Program-made: the position numbers and the translations under genes | The notes under the pieces: generated by a model | The model's database searches: none | Told to the model about the DNA's origin: nothing | Seen by the model: the letters and a program-made list of their open reading frames with translations, nothing else | From: an uncultured Alphaproteobacteria bacterium | GTDB taxonomy: Bacteria; Pseudomonadota; Alphaproteobacteria; Rhodobacterales; Rhodobacteraceae | Assembly: GCA_902584635.1 (NCBI GenBank) | Contig: CACIAQ010000001.1 | Coordinates: 1 to 64,000, forward strand | Direction: 5' to 3' | Length of the DNA stretch: 64,000 bases | Shown: positions 1-9,308 of the stretch, in pieces | Layout of the letters: the number at the start of each line of letters is the position of its first letter | Position numbering within the stretch: position 1 is the first letter of the stretch

Positions 1-507
1 CAAATTGCGCATGAGTTTGAAAATCTTACCGTTAGAGAAAACCTAATGATGGTTCCTAGTCGTCAGAGTGGTGAAAATATTGTTAACACTTGGCTTTTCT
101 CAAAAAAAATAAGGGATGAAGAACAGATAAATTATGAAAGAGCGTCTGAAGTTATGGATTTTCTTGGACTGGATCACCTTCAGAATGAAAAGGCAGGAAT
201 TCTATCAGGTGGTCAAAAGAAGTTGTTGGAGCTCGGAAGAACTATGATGGTGGATGCAAAGATAGTACTTCTTGATGAAGTTGGCGCCGGCGTAAATAAA
301 ACGCTTTTAAAGAAAATTTCAAAATCCATTGCACGCCTTAACGCGGAAAGGGGTTATACATTTTTTATGATTGAGCATGATATTGATTTTATTTCTGAAC
401 TGTGTGATCCCATTATCGTTATGACGGAGGGATCTGTTTTAACTACTGGATCTGCCGAAAAAATAAAAAATAATGAACAGGTGATCGAAGCATACCTGGG
501 TGTTTAA
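1..507 (+). CDS. livG: HAAT-family ABC transporter ATPase (LivG-like), 5' truncated by window edge
   Basis: ATP-binding subunit of a branched-chain-amino-acid-type (HAAT) importer. The reading frame is open from base 1, so the start and Walker A lie outside the window; the ORF-track ATG at 46 is internal. About 168 residues remain. The first visible residues (QIAHEFENLTVRENL) are the Q-loop region, followed by the LSGGQ signature near visible residue 68, Walker B IVLLDE near 90, and the H-loop in FFMIEHD. It sits 11 bp ahead of the livF-like ATPase and belongs to the same operon. The substrate cannot be read from the ATPase; HAAT systems carry amino acids, urea, amides and other small polar compounds. 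Confidence 0.9.
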   Translation, partial: QIAHEFENLTVRENLMMVPSRQSGENIVNTWLFSKKIRDEEQINYERASEVMDFLGLDHLQNEKAGILSGGQKKLLELGRTMMVDAKIVLLDEVGAGVNKTLLKKISKSIARLNAERGYTFFMIEHDIDFISELCDPIIVMTEGSVLTTGSAEKIKNNEQVIEAYLGV

Positions 508-518
508 AGAGGGATTTA

Positions 519-1223
519 ATGGCGTTCTTAAGTGCTACAGATATGTTGGGGGGCTATGGAGAAACTACCATTTTAAACAGCTGTACCATATCTGTTAATA
601 AAGGAGAAATTGCAGTCATAGTTGGCCCTAATGGTGCGGGAAAATCTACAGCAATGAGAGCGATTTTCGGCATGTTACAATTGAAGAAGGGTCAAGTAAC
701 CTTCAATGATCAAGATATAACTAATCTTAAACCGCAAGAACGAGTTAGACTTGGCATGGGCTTTGTTCCACAAACAAATAATGTTTTCAATTCAATGACG
801 GTATTAGAAAATCTTGAGATGGGAGGCTTTATAAATCCTAAAAACATAGATAAAAATATCGAAGACATTTTCTCTTTGTTTCCCATTCTTCACGAAAAAA
901 GGGCGCAGACACTTAATGAATTATCTGGAGGTCAAAGGCAACAGGTTGCTGTGGGCAGAGCATTAATGACGAACCCAAAGCTTTTGATGTTAGATGAACC
1001 AACAGCTGGTGTGTCCCCAATAGTGGTTAAAGAACTATTTCAAAAAATCACAGAAATTTCTTCTAAAGGAATAGCTATATTAATGGTTGAACAAAATGCG
1101 AAGCAGGCTTTGGCTATTGCTAACAAAGGGTTTGTATTAGTTCAAGGAGAAAATAAATATACGGATAAAGGCTCATCACTTCTGAAAAATAAAGAAGTTA
1201 GAAAAGCATTTCTTGGAGGCTAA
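519..1223 (+). CDS. livF: HAAT-family ABC transporter ATPase (LivF-like)
   Basis: Second ATPase of the importer, 234 aa, normal LivF length. Walker A GPNGAGKST is at residues 36-44, the LSGGQ signature at about 135-139, and Walker B LLMLDEPTAG around 156-164, with an H-loop-position segment ILMVEQN in which the usual His is Gln, a common LivF feature. It lies between the LivG-like ATPase and the two permease genes. The following permease ATG directly abuts its TAA, and the GGAGG near its end probably serves as the ribosome binding site for that permease, so the genes are co-transcribed and translationally coupled. Substrate is unknown. Confidence 0.92.
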   Translation: MAFLSATDMLGGYGETTILNSCTISVNKGEIAVIVGPNGAGKSTAMRAIFGMLQLKKGQVTFNDQDITNLKPQERVRLGMGFVPQTNNVFNSMTVLENLEMGGFINPKNIDKNIEDIFSLFPILHEKRAQTLNELSGGQRQQVAVGRALMTNPKLLMLDEPTAGVSPIVVKELFQKITEISSKGIAILMVEQNAKQALAIANKGFVLVQGENKYTDKGSSLLKNKEVRKAFLGG

Positions 1224-2234
1224 ATGGATTATTTTAATGCGCTCGCTCTAATTACTAATTTCATAGTTATCCCAGGCCTTACTTATGGAAGCCAGTTAGC
1301 CCTGGGAGCACTAGGGGTAACTCTTATCTATGCAGTTTTAAGATTCTCAAATTTCGCACATGGCGAGCTTATGTCCTTCGGAGCTATGGTATGTATTCTT
1401 TTTACTTGGTTAGGCCAAAGCTATGGCTTTTCATTTTCTTTTTTACCAACTGCGTTATTGTTTCTACCAATAGCAGTAGTCTTTTGTGTGCTGTATTGCA
1501 TTGTAATCGAAAAATTTGTCTTTTCTTTTTATCGCAAACAAAAAGCCGACCCAATAATAACACTAATTGCCTCGATAGGAGTTATGTTTTTAACTGCTGG
1601 TCTAATAAGATTCATAATAGGGCCAGGTGACCAATCTTTTAATGATGGAGTCCGTTTTATTTTTTCAGTCAAAGATTTTAAGAATTTTACTGGGTTAGAA
1701 CAAGGCTTTGGTTTGAAAACCACTCAAGCTCTCACCATTGGAATAACAATTTTTCTAAGTATATCTCTTTTTTGGTTTCTTAACTCAACCAAAACTGGAA
1801 AGTCGATGAGAGCTTTTTCAGATAATGAGGAATTAGCTCTTTTATCTGGAATAGACCCAAATAGGGTTGTTTTAGTGACTTGGATTATAGCTGGAGCTCT
1901 CGCAACCTTTGCTGGCGTTTTATATGGGCTAGATAAGATTTATAAGCCTTTCATATTTTTACAAATGCTTCTTCCCATTTTCTCAGCTGCGATCCTAGGA
2001 GGAGTTGGAAACCCGATTGGAGCATTTATCGGAGGCTACGTAATAGCACTATCGGAATTAATTGTTACTTTTGCCTACAAACGAGTATTAGGCTATATTC
2101 TTCCGGAAAATCTTGCTCCAGAAAGTATGATGCAATTTTTAGCTACTGATTATAAATATGCTGTATCATTTATTATATTAGTAATAGTTTTAATTATTAG
2201 ACCAACGGGCATTTTTAGTGGAAAAACGATATGA
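1224..2234 (+). CDS. livH: HAAT-family ABC transporter permease (LivH-like)
   Basis: Inner-membrane permease of the HAAT importer, 336 aa with about eight hydrophobic segments. The N-terminal part has the LivH hallmark of a long hydrophobic stretch followed by ALRFSNFAHGELM, and the C-terminal half carries the permease-ATPase coupling region (GKSMRAFSDNEELALLSGIDPNRV) and the AAILGGVGNPIGAFIGG segment typical of LivH. The start ATG lies immediately after the livF stop with GGAGG about 7 bases upstream. The stop overlaps the next permease start by 4 bp (ATGA). Confidence 0.92.
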   Translation: MDYFNALALITNFIVIPGLTYGSQLALGALGVTLIYAVLRFSNFAHGELMSFGAMVCILFTWLGQSYGFSFSFLPTALLFLPIAVVFCVLYCIVIEKFVFSFYRKQKADPIITLIASIGVMFLTAGLIRFIIGPGDQSFNDGVRFIFSVKDFKNFTGLEQGFGLKTTQALTIGITIFLSISLFWFLNSTKTGKSMRAFSDNEELALLSGIDPNRVVLVTWIIAGALATFAGVLYGLDKIYKPFIFLQMLLPIFSAAILGGVGNPIGAFIGGYVIALSELIVTFAYKRVLGYILPENLAPESMMQFLATDYKYAVSFIILVIVLIIRPTGIFSGKTI

Positions 2235-3541
2235 CGTATTGGAGTAGAAGATTTACGGTATTTTCAATATTCTTTACTGCCCTCTTTCTAGTAGGACTTT
2301 TTCAGAGTTGGAATGTCGCTTTTGCGATCTTTAACATTTGCATAATATCAGCAATAATGGCTTTGGGCGTAAATATTCAAGTCGGCTACGCTGGGATTTT
2401 CAATGCTGGGATTATGGGATTCGCCGCCATTGGAGGACTTGCAGCAGTGCTAATATCTCATCCTCCAGTTACGGAAACACTATCCATAGGTGGATTTTCA
2501 ATATTATTGTGTGGAATGATGATTGGACTTGTTGCCGCCATCTGTGTATTCCTTAGCACGAAACTTCAGCTTTCTAAAATAACTCGAAGGCTCTTAATTA
2601 GCCTCACAATCATTATAGGTTTATTTTTCATAAATTTGATTGGCGCTCCCGCTGTAGAAAAAATTGAAGCCTTTGAACCGGCCGCAACTGGTTTTCTTGG
2701 GGGAATCGGCATGCCAATAATATTTTCATGGATCGTTGGAGCGATTGTAGCAGGGTTTATTGCTTGGCTTATAGGGAAAATAACTCTTGGCCTTCGAAGT
2801 GATTATCTAGCAATTGCCACGTTGGGTATTGCGGAAACGATTATCTATGTTCTCAAAAACGAAGACTGGTTGACCAGGGGGGTGAAAAACGTAAATGCGC
2901 TACCAAGACCAGTGCCTTATGAGTTAAGCCTTCAAGAAAGTAAATGGTTCATAGAATTTTGTGAAAGATACCAGTTTCCACTGGTTGAAACATCATCGAT
3001 AGTTGTGAAGCTTTGCTATTCATCTTTATTCCTCATAGTATTATTTGTTCTTTTCACCCTATTTGAAATTGCTCTTAAATCTCCTTGGGGTCGAATGATG
3101 CGCGCTATTAGAGATAATGAGGTGTCAGCAAGAGCGATGGGCAAAAATATAAAAGCAAGGCACATCGAAATCTTCATACTAGGTTCTGCTGTAGTAGGTC
3201 TGGCAGGAGCTATGCTAACAACTCTTGAGGGTCAGTTTACTCCCATAGCATATCAGCCATTAAGATTTACATTTACCGTTTGGGTTATGGTAATTATTGG
3301 AGGAACGGGAAATAATTACGGCTCTATTATCGGTGGGTTTCTTGTCTGGTTCCTATGGGTTGAGGCAGAACCTTTTGGCTTATTATTAGTTGAGTTTTTT
3401 ACAAGTCCTTTGAGTGAGACTAACTCTTTGCGAGTACATCTCATTAACAACGCTGCTCATATGAGGTATATAATGATGGGTCTTCTTCTTCTTTTGGTTT
3501 TAAGGTTTTCACCAAAAGGTATTTTTCCAGAAGGCAGATAG
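2231..3541 (+). CDS. livM: HAAT-family ABC transporter permease (LivM-like)
   Basis: Second permease, 436 aa, at the long end of the LivM range. LivM features include an N-terminal region with NIQVGYAGIFNAGIMGF, a middle segment ITLGLRSDYLAIATLGIAE, the EAA-like coupling region SPWGRMMRAIRDNEVSARAMG, and GGTGNNYGSIIGG near the C terminus. About ten membrane segments are apparent. It overlaps the LivH-like gene by 4 bp, indicating translational coupling. The periplasmic binding protein that would define the substrate is not in this window and may lie upstream of base 1. Confidence 0.9.
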   Translation: MTYWSRRFTVFSIFFTALFLVGLFQSWNVAFAIFNICIISAIMALGVNIQVGYAGIFNAGIMGFAAIGGLAAVLISHPPVTETLSIGGFSILLCGMMIGLVAAICVFLSTKLQLSKITRRLLISLTIIIGLFFINLIGAPAVEKIEAFEPAATGFLGGIGMPIIFSWIVGAIVAGFIAWLIGKITLGLRSDYLAIATLGIAETIIYVLKNEDWLTRGVKNVNALPRPVPYELSLQESKWFIEFCERYQFPLVETSSIVVKLCYSSLFLIVLFVLFTLFEIALKSPWGRMMRAIRDNEVSARAMGKNIKARHIEIFILGSAVVGLAGAMLTTLEGQFTPIAYQPLRFTFTVWVMVIIGGTGNNYGSIIGGFLVWFLWVEAEPFGLLLVEFFTSPLSETNSLRVHLINNAAHMRYIMMGLLLLLVLRFSPKGIFPEGR

Positions 3542-3549
3542 GATATTAA

Positions 3550-4458
3550 ATGCAAAAAGAAATTATACTTCTTGACGGTGGAATGGGACAAGAACTTATA
3601 AAAAATTCAAAGTCAAATCCTCATCCTCTTTGGTCCACATACGTTATGTCAGAGGAACCGGAACTCGTAAAAAAAGCCCACATAGATTTTATCGAAGCAG
3701 GAGCCAGCATTATTACACTTAATACTTATTCGACGACACCGGAAAGATTAGAAGCTAATGATTTGTTAGATAAATTCAGTTTTTTTCACAAGAAAGCTAT
3801 TGATTTGGCAAGGGAGGCAATTGACCACACAAAAAAAAATGTACTTATTGCAGGGTGTCTTCCTCCTTTAGTGTGGAGTTATCGACCAGATAAAGCGCCT
3901 GATTATGACAAATGTGTTGACTTGTATTTACAAATAGTTAACGAGCAGCAAGACTATGTGGATCTTTTCATTTGCGAAACCATGGCTTCGTTAAAAGAGG
4001 CGAAAGCTGCTGTTGCGGCAGCAAAGACTAGCGGAAAACCTATTTGGTGCGGATTAACTCTAGAGGATAATGAAAAATGTGAACTGAGATCAGGTGAAAA
4101 ATTACTGGATTGCGTGAAGGAATTACAATCTATTGGACAAGAAGAGTTTTTACTCAATTGCTCATTTCCTGAAGTCATCGATAACGGAATTGCTATTCTA
4201 AGCAAAAATACTAGTTTCTTCGGAGGCTATGCAAATGGTTTCACATCAATAGAACCCTTAAAAACAGCCAGTAATGTATCCGTATTATCCGCTAGAACCG
4301 ATTTGGGGGCTGAAGAATACTCTAGGCACGCAATAAATTGGGCTAATCAAGGCGCGTCTGTTGTTGGAGGTTGTTGTGAGATTGGACCACGCCACATAAA
4401 ATATTTGCACGATATATTGATTGAAAATGACTTTAAAATCGTCGATTTTTTAAGCTGA
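3550..4458 (+). CDS. Homocysteine S-methyltransferase family protein
   Basis: 302 aa, close to the length of S-methylmethionine:homocysteine methyltransferase (MmuM) proteins. The family fold starts with LLDGGMGQEL near residue 7. The zinc-binding cysteines are visible as NCSFPEV (about residue 198) and the C-terminal GGCCEIGPRHI pair (about 274-275), so the catalytic metal site looks intact. The family transfers a methyl group from S-methylmethionine, betaine or a related sulfonium donor to homocysteine to form methionine. It begins 8 bp after the LivM-like permease, so the transporter may import the methyl donor; this is inference. The 3' end overlaps the convergent glpK by 9 bp. Confidence 0.85.
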   Translation: MQKEIILLDGGMGQELIKNSKSNPHPLWSTYVMSEEPELVKKAHIDFIEAGASIITLNTYSTTPERLEANDLLDKFSFFHKKAIDLAREAIDHTKKNVLIAGCLPPLVWSYRPDKAPDYDKCVDLYLQIVNEQQDYVDLFICETMASLKEAKAAVAAAKTSGKPIWCGLTLEDNEKCELRSGEKLLDCVKELQSIGQEEFLLNCSFPEVIDNGIAILSKNTSFFGGYANGFTSIEPLKTASNVSVLSARTDLGAEEYSRHAINWANQGASVVGGCCEIGPRHIKYLHDILIENDFKIVDFLS

Positions 4459-5940
4459 AATTCTCGTTTTTCCTACTGCTTCTTTCCAACCCTCATATTT
4501 TTTGTCTCGTTCGTCTGAAGAAAGTTTGGAAGAATATTTTTCTTTAATTGCCCACTGTTTTTCAAACTCTTCCAGTTGATTGTATAACCCTATTTTCATA
4601 CCTGCCAACCATGCTACTCCTTTTGCAGTAGATTCCTGAACATCAGATATATTTATCTCTACTCCTGTAAGATTAGCCAAGATTTTCATGGTTAAACTTG
4701 ATTGGGTCATCCCCCCATCTACACGCAGCTTTATATGATCTCTTTGCATCCCATCTACATCTTTTATCATGGCCTCTATTAAATCTCTTGTTTGAAAGCC
4801 AACGCTCTCTAGAGCCGCCAAAGCAATCTCTTCTCTCCCTGTATCTCTCAATAATCCAAAAATCGCTCCACGTGCATTAGGGTCCCAATATGGTGCGCCC
4901 AGCCCCGTAAAAGCTGGAACAAAGTAAATATCTTGATCTTTTGCTTCCGATGCAAGCTTACCCACTTGGTCTGCTTTATCTATTATATTAATCGAGTCTC
5001 TGAGCCATTGGACGACCGCGCCGGCAATGAATATTGACCCTTCTAGGGCATAACAAATGTTCCCATCTATTTTATACGCTATAGTTGACAAAAGCTTATT
5101 TTTACTCAGTATAAATTGATCTCCTGTGTTCAGTAGCGCAAAACATCCTGTTCCATAAGTGGATTTAATCATACCTTTTTGAAAACATGCTTGGCCTATT
5201 GTTGCGGCTTGTTGATCACCTGCAACTCCATTAATCGGTATTGGGGAACCAAGTATTTCTGATACCATTTCTCCAAAATCATCAGCGCACTCTTTGACAT
5301 TTGGAAGAATTTTTTCCGGCACATTTAAATCACCGAGAATATCACTGTCCCATTCTAAAATCTCGATATTAAATAGCATGGTTCTGGATGCATTGGTTAT
5401 ATCCGTTGAATGACTTTTTTTATTGGTAAGCCTCCAAATCAAGTAGCAATCAATCGTACCAAATAATAATTTTCCAGAATTTGCCATAGTTCTTTCAGGG
5501 TCATACTTATCTAGAAGCCACTTCACTTTCGTTGCAGAAAAATAGGGGTCAATTAATAAGCCAGTCTTTTCTTGATAACTTCTCTCTTTCCCATTTTTTT
5601 TAAGTTCATCGCAAAATTCAGAAGTGCGCCTATCCTGCCATACTATTGCTTTAGAAATTGCTTGGCCCGTTTCAGCGCCCCATATAGCTGTAGTTTCTCT
5701 TTGGTTTGTAATCCCAATACTTAAAATATCTTGCGAAGATATTTTAGCTAGTTTTACAGCGTCACGTGCTGTAGCAATAACTGTTGTGTAAATTTCCTCT
5801 AGATCATGCTCTACCCAACCGGGAAAAGGAAAATATTGCTCTATTTCCTTTTGAGATGAAGCCACTATTTGTAAATTTTTGTCGAAAACTATTGCTCTAG
5901 TTGATGTTGTCCCTTGGTCAATCGCAAGAACGTAACTCAT
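4450..5940 (-). CDS. glpK: Glycerol kinase
   Basis: Phosphorylates glycerol to glycerol 3-phosphate with ATP. It is 496 aa, the usual GlpK length, starting MSYVLAIDQGTTSTRAIVFD, the FGGY-family phosphate-1 motif. Other family signatures include SIGITNQRETT (about 76-86), VWQDRR (about 101), GVAGDQQAATIGQ and YGTGCF in the middle, and the FGGY-type signature with ALEGSIFIAGAV. It lies 13 bp downstream of glpD on the same strand, so the two enzymes form a glycerol catabolic operon. No glpF facilitator or glpR regulator is present in the window. Confidence 0.97.
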   Translation of the reverse strand: MSYVLAIDQGTTSTRAIVFDKNLQIVASSQKEIEQYFPFPGWVEHDLEEIYTTVIATARDAVKLAKISSQDILSIGITNQRETTAIWGAETGQAISKAIVWQDRRTSEFCDELKKNGKERSYQEKTGLLIDPYFSATKVKWLLDKYDPERTMANSGKLLFGTIDCYLIWRLTNKKSHSTDITNASRTMLFNIEILEWDSDILGDLNVPEKILPNVKECADDFGEMVSEILGSPIPINGVAGDQQAATIGQACFQKGMIKSTYGTGCFALLNTGDQFILSKNKLLSTIAYKIDGNICYALEGSIFIAGAVVQWLRDSINIIDKADQVGKLASEAKDQDIYFVPAFTGLGAPYWDPNARGAIFGLLRDTGREEIALAALESVGFQTRDLIEAMIKDVDGMQRDHIKLRVDGGMTQSSLTMKILANLTGVEINISDVQESTAKGVAWLAGMKIGLYNQLEEFEKQWAIKEKYSSKLSSDERDKKYEGWKEAVGKTRISA

Positions 5941-5953
5941 AATAAGACTTTCT

Positions 5954-7456
5954 CTAATTTAATTTTTTTATGTAGGAATTAAGTTCCCTTACCTGCTTGC
6001 TTGATAATCGTAAACCAAGCTTACTTCTTCTCCAAATCAAATCGTCAACACATCTGGCATGCTCTTGATTAATGTACCAAAGTACCTCCCTTTCCGTTAG
6101 ATCAGATCCGAAACTCCTACCTAAGTCTTTTTTTGTTTTAGCCTTACCTAAAACTTTTTCAACATCTGTGCCAAAAGTTTTAAATAGTCTTTCTGCCCAA
6201 TCTCTATTTAAGAATTTGTATTTTTTCAATATACCCACAATAAGTTTCTCTTTATCCTCTAATTTGAAACCGCCGCCCGGTAAATGTTTTGTCGAAGTCC
6301 ATTCCGTTCTTTTTAACTTTAATAAAGATGTGATTTTAGAAACAGCTTTTTCAGCCAATTTTCTATATGTTGTTATTTTTCCTCCATAAACGGTAAGTAG
6401 TACTGCTCCTTCCTTTTCTTCAAGCTGAAAGGAATAATCTCTACTGGCGTTTCGCGCTTCTACATTCTTACTTTCGTACAAAGCCCTTACTCCAGAGTAA
6501 TCCCAAACAATATCTTTTTTTGTTAATTTTTTTTGAAAATAATCCGAAGCAAAATTACACAAATAATCTTTCTCCTCATCGGAACACTTTACTTCATCAC
6601 CCTCTTTGTGCTCAACTTCAGTTGTTCCAATTAGGGTAAAATCGTTTTCGTAGGGAATGCTAAATATTATTCTTCCATCTTTTCCTTGAAATATATATGC
6701 ATTATCGTGATTAAAAAGCTTTTTTACGACTATGTGACTTCCTTTTATTAGTCTCACCATTACTTGCTTGTTTTTATTTTTTTCAACTTGACCCAGAGAA
6801 TTGACCCAAGGACCCATAGTATTTATTAAGACCTTAGTTTTTATTTCGAATGACCTTTCCTTTGACTTTATCGAAACAAGCCAATGACCATTTTTTCGTT
6901 GAACATTAGTTACTTTGGAATACGAGAAAGCTTTTGCCCCTCTTTTTTCTGCATCCAAAATATTTAGTAGCACTAGTCGCGAATCTTCCACCCAGCAATC
7001 TGTATATGCCAATGCTTTCGTATAAGACTGGTCTAAACAACTACCAAATGGATTATTTCGCAAATCAAACCCAACACTTTTCGAAAGCTTCGTAGAGCCC
7101 CCCAATAAATCATAAATGTATAAACCAAGCCTTAAAATCCAATAGGATCTCAGGTTTTTGTTATGGGGAAGTATAAATTGCAGTGGCCAGCTTATATGAG
7201 GCATTAGATTTAGGAGTATGTCTCGTTCTCGAAGAGACTCTTTTACGAGTCTGAATTGATAAGACTCTAAGTATCTCAAACCACCATGAAATAACTTTGT
7301 GGAAGAAGAGGATGTTGCCGAGCCAAAATCACCCATTTCGGCCAATCCACACTTAAATCCACTACCTGCAGCATCTCTTAAAATTCCTGCACCATTCACC
7401 CCGCCACCTATAATGAAGATATCGAAGTCGGTTTCATCCTTTTTCTTGTTTCTCAT
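5954..7456 (-). CDS. glpD: Aerobic glycerol-3-phosphate dehydrogenase
   Basis: FAD-dependent, membrane-associated enzyme that oxidises glycerol 3-phosphate to dihydroxyacetone phosphate and feeds electrons to quinone. It is 500 aa, a typical GlpD length. The N-terminal dinucleotide motif FDIFIIGGGVNGAGILRDA is at about residues 11-29, followed by STKLFHGGLRYLE (DAO-family substrate region) and the C-terminal DAO_C domain with VYGGKITTYRKLAE. It is the first gene of the pair with glpK and follows the TerC-like gene by 5 bp, so all three minus-strand genes are probably one transcript. Confidence 0.96.
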   Translation of the reverse strand: MRNKKKDETDFDIFIIGGGVNGAGILRDAAGSGFKCGLAEMGDFGSATSSSSTKLFHGGLRYLESYQFRLVKESLRERDILLNLMPHISWPLQFILPHNKNLRSYWILRLGLYIYDLLGGSTKLSKSVGFDLRNNPFGSCLDQSYTKALAYTDCWVEDSRLVLLNILDAEKRGAKAFSYSKVTNVQRKNGHWLVSIKSKERSFEIKTKVLINTMGPWVNSLGQVEKNKNKQVMVRLIKGSHIVVKKLFNHDNAYIFQGKDGRIIFSIPYENDFTLIGTTEVEHKEGDEVKCSDEEKDYLCNFASDYFQKKLTKKDIVWDYSGVRALYESKNVEARNASRDYSFQLEEKEGAVLLTVYGGKITTYRKLAEKAVSKITSLLKLKRTEWTSTKHLPGGGFKLEDKEKLIVGILKKYKFLNRDWAERLFKTFGTDVEKVLGKAKTKKDLGRSFGSDLTEREVLWYINQEHARCVDDLIWRRSKLGLRLSSKQVRELNSYIKKLN

Positions 7457-7461
7457 AAATC

Positions 7462-8070
7462 TTAAAGAATGTGTAAAAGCTCAGACCAACCGTCAACAAG
7501 CATCTTTATCGTCAGATAGACAAGAAAAACTAACCCAACCCACGAAAGCCATGGAAATTTTGTCATTACACGCATTATAATGGTCGCAAAAAATGCCATC
7601 AGTACTATGGCTAAAACCAAGCCAAAAACTAATAACGCAGTATCTTCTCTTGCTATGGCAGCAACAGCTACGACGTTATCTAAAGACATTGAAATATCGG
7701 CTACGGCTATTGTAAATAGTGCTTGAGAAAACTGTTGCTTTTCAGTCAGTTTTTCTGATAGCTCGGTTTTTACTTCAGTATCAGTCTTAGTGCCTGAATG
7801 ACGTATTTCCTTGAAAAAGCGCCAACAAACAAATGCCAAAAGTAGTCCACCAAAAATTAATATCCCAGGTATCTGAATTAAAACAGACGCTATGGCAGCG
7901 AAAATAATTCTGAACCCTGCCGCTAATGCCAACCCCCAAAAAATAACTCTTTTTCTGAATTTCTCAGATAAGCCTGCTGCGGCCATACCAATTATAATAG
8001 CATTATCACCAGACAGAAATATGTCAGCTAAAATCACTTGAACTAGCTCAAATAGTGAAAAATTCATCAT
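7462..8070 (-). CDS. TerC family integral membrane protein (YjbE-like)
   Basis: 202 aa with about six membrane segments. The N-terminal ILADIFLSGDNAIIIGMAA and the internal IAVADISMSLDNVVAVAAIA are the two conserved acidic TerC repeats that are thought to bind metal ions. TerC/YjbE-type proteins have been linked to manganese export and metal loading in other bacteria; that role here is inference from family. Two adjacent ATG codons are possible starts (8070 or 8067). It is the first gene of the minus-strand run leading into glpD and glpK, which are functionally unrelated. Confidence 0.85.
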   Translation of the reverse strand: MMNFSLFELVQVILADIFLSGDNAIIIGMAAAGLSEKFRKRVIFWGLALAAGFRIIFAAIASVLIQIPGILIFGGLLLAFVCWRFFKEIRHSGTKTDTEVKTELSEKLTEKQQFSQALFTIAVADISMSLDNVVAVAAIAREDTALLVFGLVLAIVLMAFFATIIMRVMTKFPWLSWVGLVFLVYLTIKMLVDGWSELLHIL

Positions 8071-8094
8071 ATCGTAATTATTTATTTATTGCTT

Positions 8095-8123
8095 TTGACA
8101 CTTCGGGTTTAGTAGCTTATCGT
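8095..8123 (+). promoter_or_regulatory. Candidate sigma-70-type promoter for the FMN hydroxyacid oxidase gene
   Basis: A perfect -35 TTGACA at 8095-8100 is followed after 17 bases by TATCGT at 8118-8123 (four of six matches to TATAAT). It lies about 40 bases ahead of the ATG at 8163 in the short divergent gap with the TerC gene. Seen in sequence; activity is inferred. Confidence 0.4.
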
Positions 8124-8162
8124 CGTTATTTCAAATAAAATCTTCTTCAAAAGTAAATTTTT

Positions 8163-9278
8163 ATGAAAAAAAGCTCTATCCATAGTATGCAAGATGCTCG
8201 CTATCTAGCCAAAAAAAAGCTTCCTTCAATGATCTTTGATTATCTAGATGGTGTAGCACTCGAAGCAGATGGTTACTATTCCAATGCTGAATACTTTAAA
8301 GCAATTAAGCTATCGCAGAATGTCCTCGCTGGTGGCGGTTCAAAAAAAATATCCAAAAAAATATTGGGAAAATCATATGATCTACCTTTTGGAATTGCGC
8401 CAATGGGTATGTGTAATCTTGTTAGCTCAAAAGCAGATTATGCAATTGGGAAAATAGCAAAAACTTTCAATATTCCGGTTTGCTATTCCACAATGGCTTC
8501 TACATCACTAGAAAATACTTTTAAAATTACTGGTGATTTAGGTTGGTTTCAACTCTATGTTTATGATGATTTAAAATCGGGTCTTAATTTGGCCAAGAGA
8601 GCGCAAGTAGCTGGTTATAAAACATTGATATTAACTGTTGATGTACCAGAATTAGGTCGAAGACCAAGAGAGCTTAAACATAATTTTTCAGCAAATTTTA
8701 AACCAAATTTTAAGCAAGTTTTAGATTGCGCCATGCATCCAAAATGGAGTTTAGATCTTTTAGCTCATGGCATTCCAAGACCCCAAAACTTTGATAAAGA
8801 TTTGAAGATAAACAGAAATAAACCACGAGGAGCTGCCGATTGGAATTTTCTAAAAGACTTACGAGCGGTTTGGAAGGGTAAATTAATTATAAAAGGCATC
8901 CTTAACCCTAAAGATGCAAAAAAAGCAGAGAGCCTTGGGGCAGATGCTATTTATGTCTCCGGCCATGGCTCAAGACAATTTGATAGCAGCCCTATACCCA
9001 TACATCAAATATTGAAAATACGAAGATCGATAAATAAAAATACCATTTTGATATATGATACTGGAATAAGAAACGGAGAGGACATCCTTAAAGCGCTCTG
9101 TTTGGGGGCAGACTTCGTGATGATTGGAAAGCATGCATTGTTTTCTATAGCAGCCGAAGGATTTAATGGCTTAGTTCAAATGACTAACAATCTGAAAAAA
9201 GAGATAGAGATAGCCATGGCTCAAATGGGCACTTTTGATGTAAACAAATTAAACGCTAAACATTTAGAAGACTTCTAA
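8163..9278 (+). CDS. Alpha-hydroxy-acid oxidizing protein, FMN-dependent (LldD-like, diverged)
   Basis: 371 aa, full length for the FMN-dependent alpha-hydroxy acid dehydrogenase family (lactate, glycolate or mandelate oxidases). Family landmarks are present: STMASTSLE and GWFQLYVY (FMN and Tyr region), LILTVDVPELGRR, and IIKGILNPKDAK (the catalytic-side Lys). The usual SNHGGRQLDG motif reads SGHGSRQFDS, keeping the catalytic His and Arg. The usual DGGIRRG reads DTGIRNG, and the FMN-phosphate GR motif reads GK. The cofactor pocket is therefore diverged from the paralogue at 17948. Substrate cannot be named. It is a single-gene unit with its own promoter candidate. Confidence 0.85.
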   Translation: MKKSSIHSMQDARYLAKKKLPSMIFDYLDGVALEADGYYSNAEYFKAIKLSQNVLAGGGSKKISKKILGKSYDLPFGIAPMGMCNLVSSKADYAIGKIAKTFNIPVCYSTMASTSLENTFKITGDLGWFQLYVYDDLKSGLNLAKRAQVAGYKTLILTVDVPELGRRPRELKHNFSANFKPNFKQVLDCAMHPKWSLDLLAHGIPRPQNFDKDLKINRNKPRGAADWNFLKDLRAVWKGKLIIKGILNPKDAKKAESLGADAIYVSGHGSRQFDSSPIPIHQILKIRRSINKNTILIYDTGIRNGEDILKALCLGADFVMIGKHALFSIAAEGFNGLVQMTNNLKKEIEIAMAQMGTFDVNKLNAKHLEDF

Positions 9279-9308
9279 AGGAGTTTAACATTATCCGTAC
9301 ATAATTTT

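Noticed and set aside
1391-1630. ORF-track entries inside larger genes (this 79-aa frame is one example; others throughout)
   Set aside because: They overlap well-supported genes in another frame or strand and show no recognisable family.
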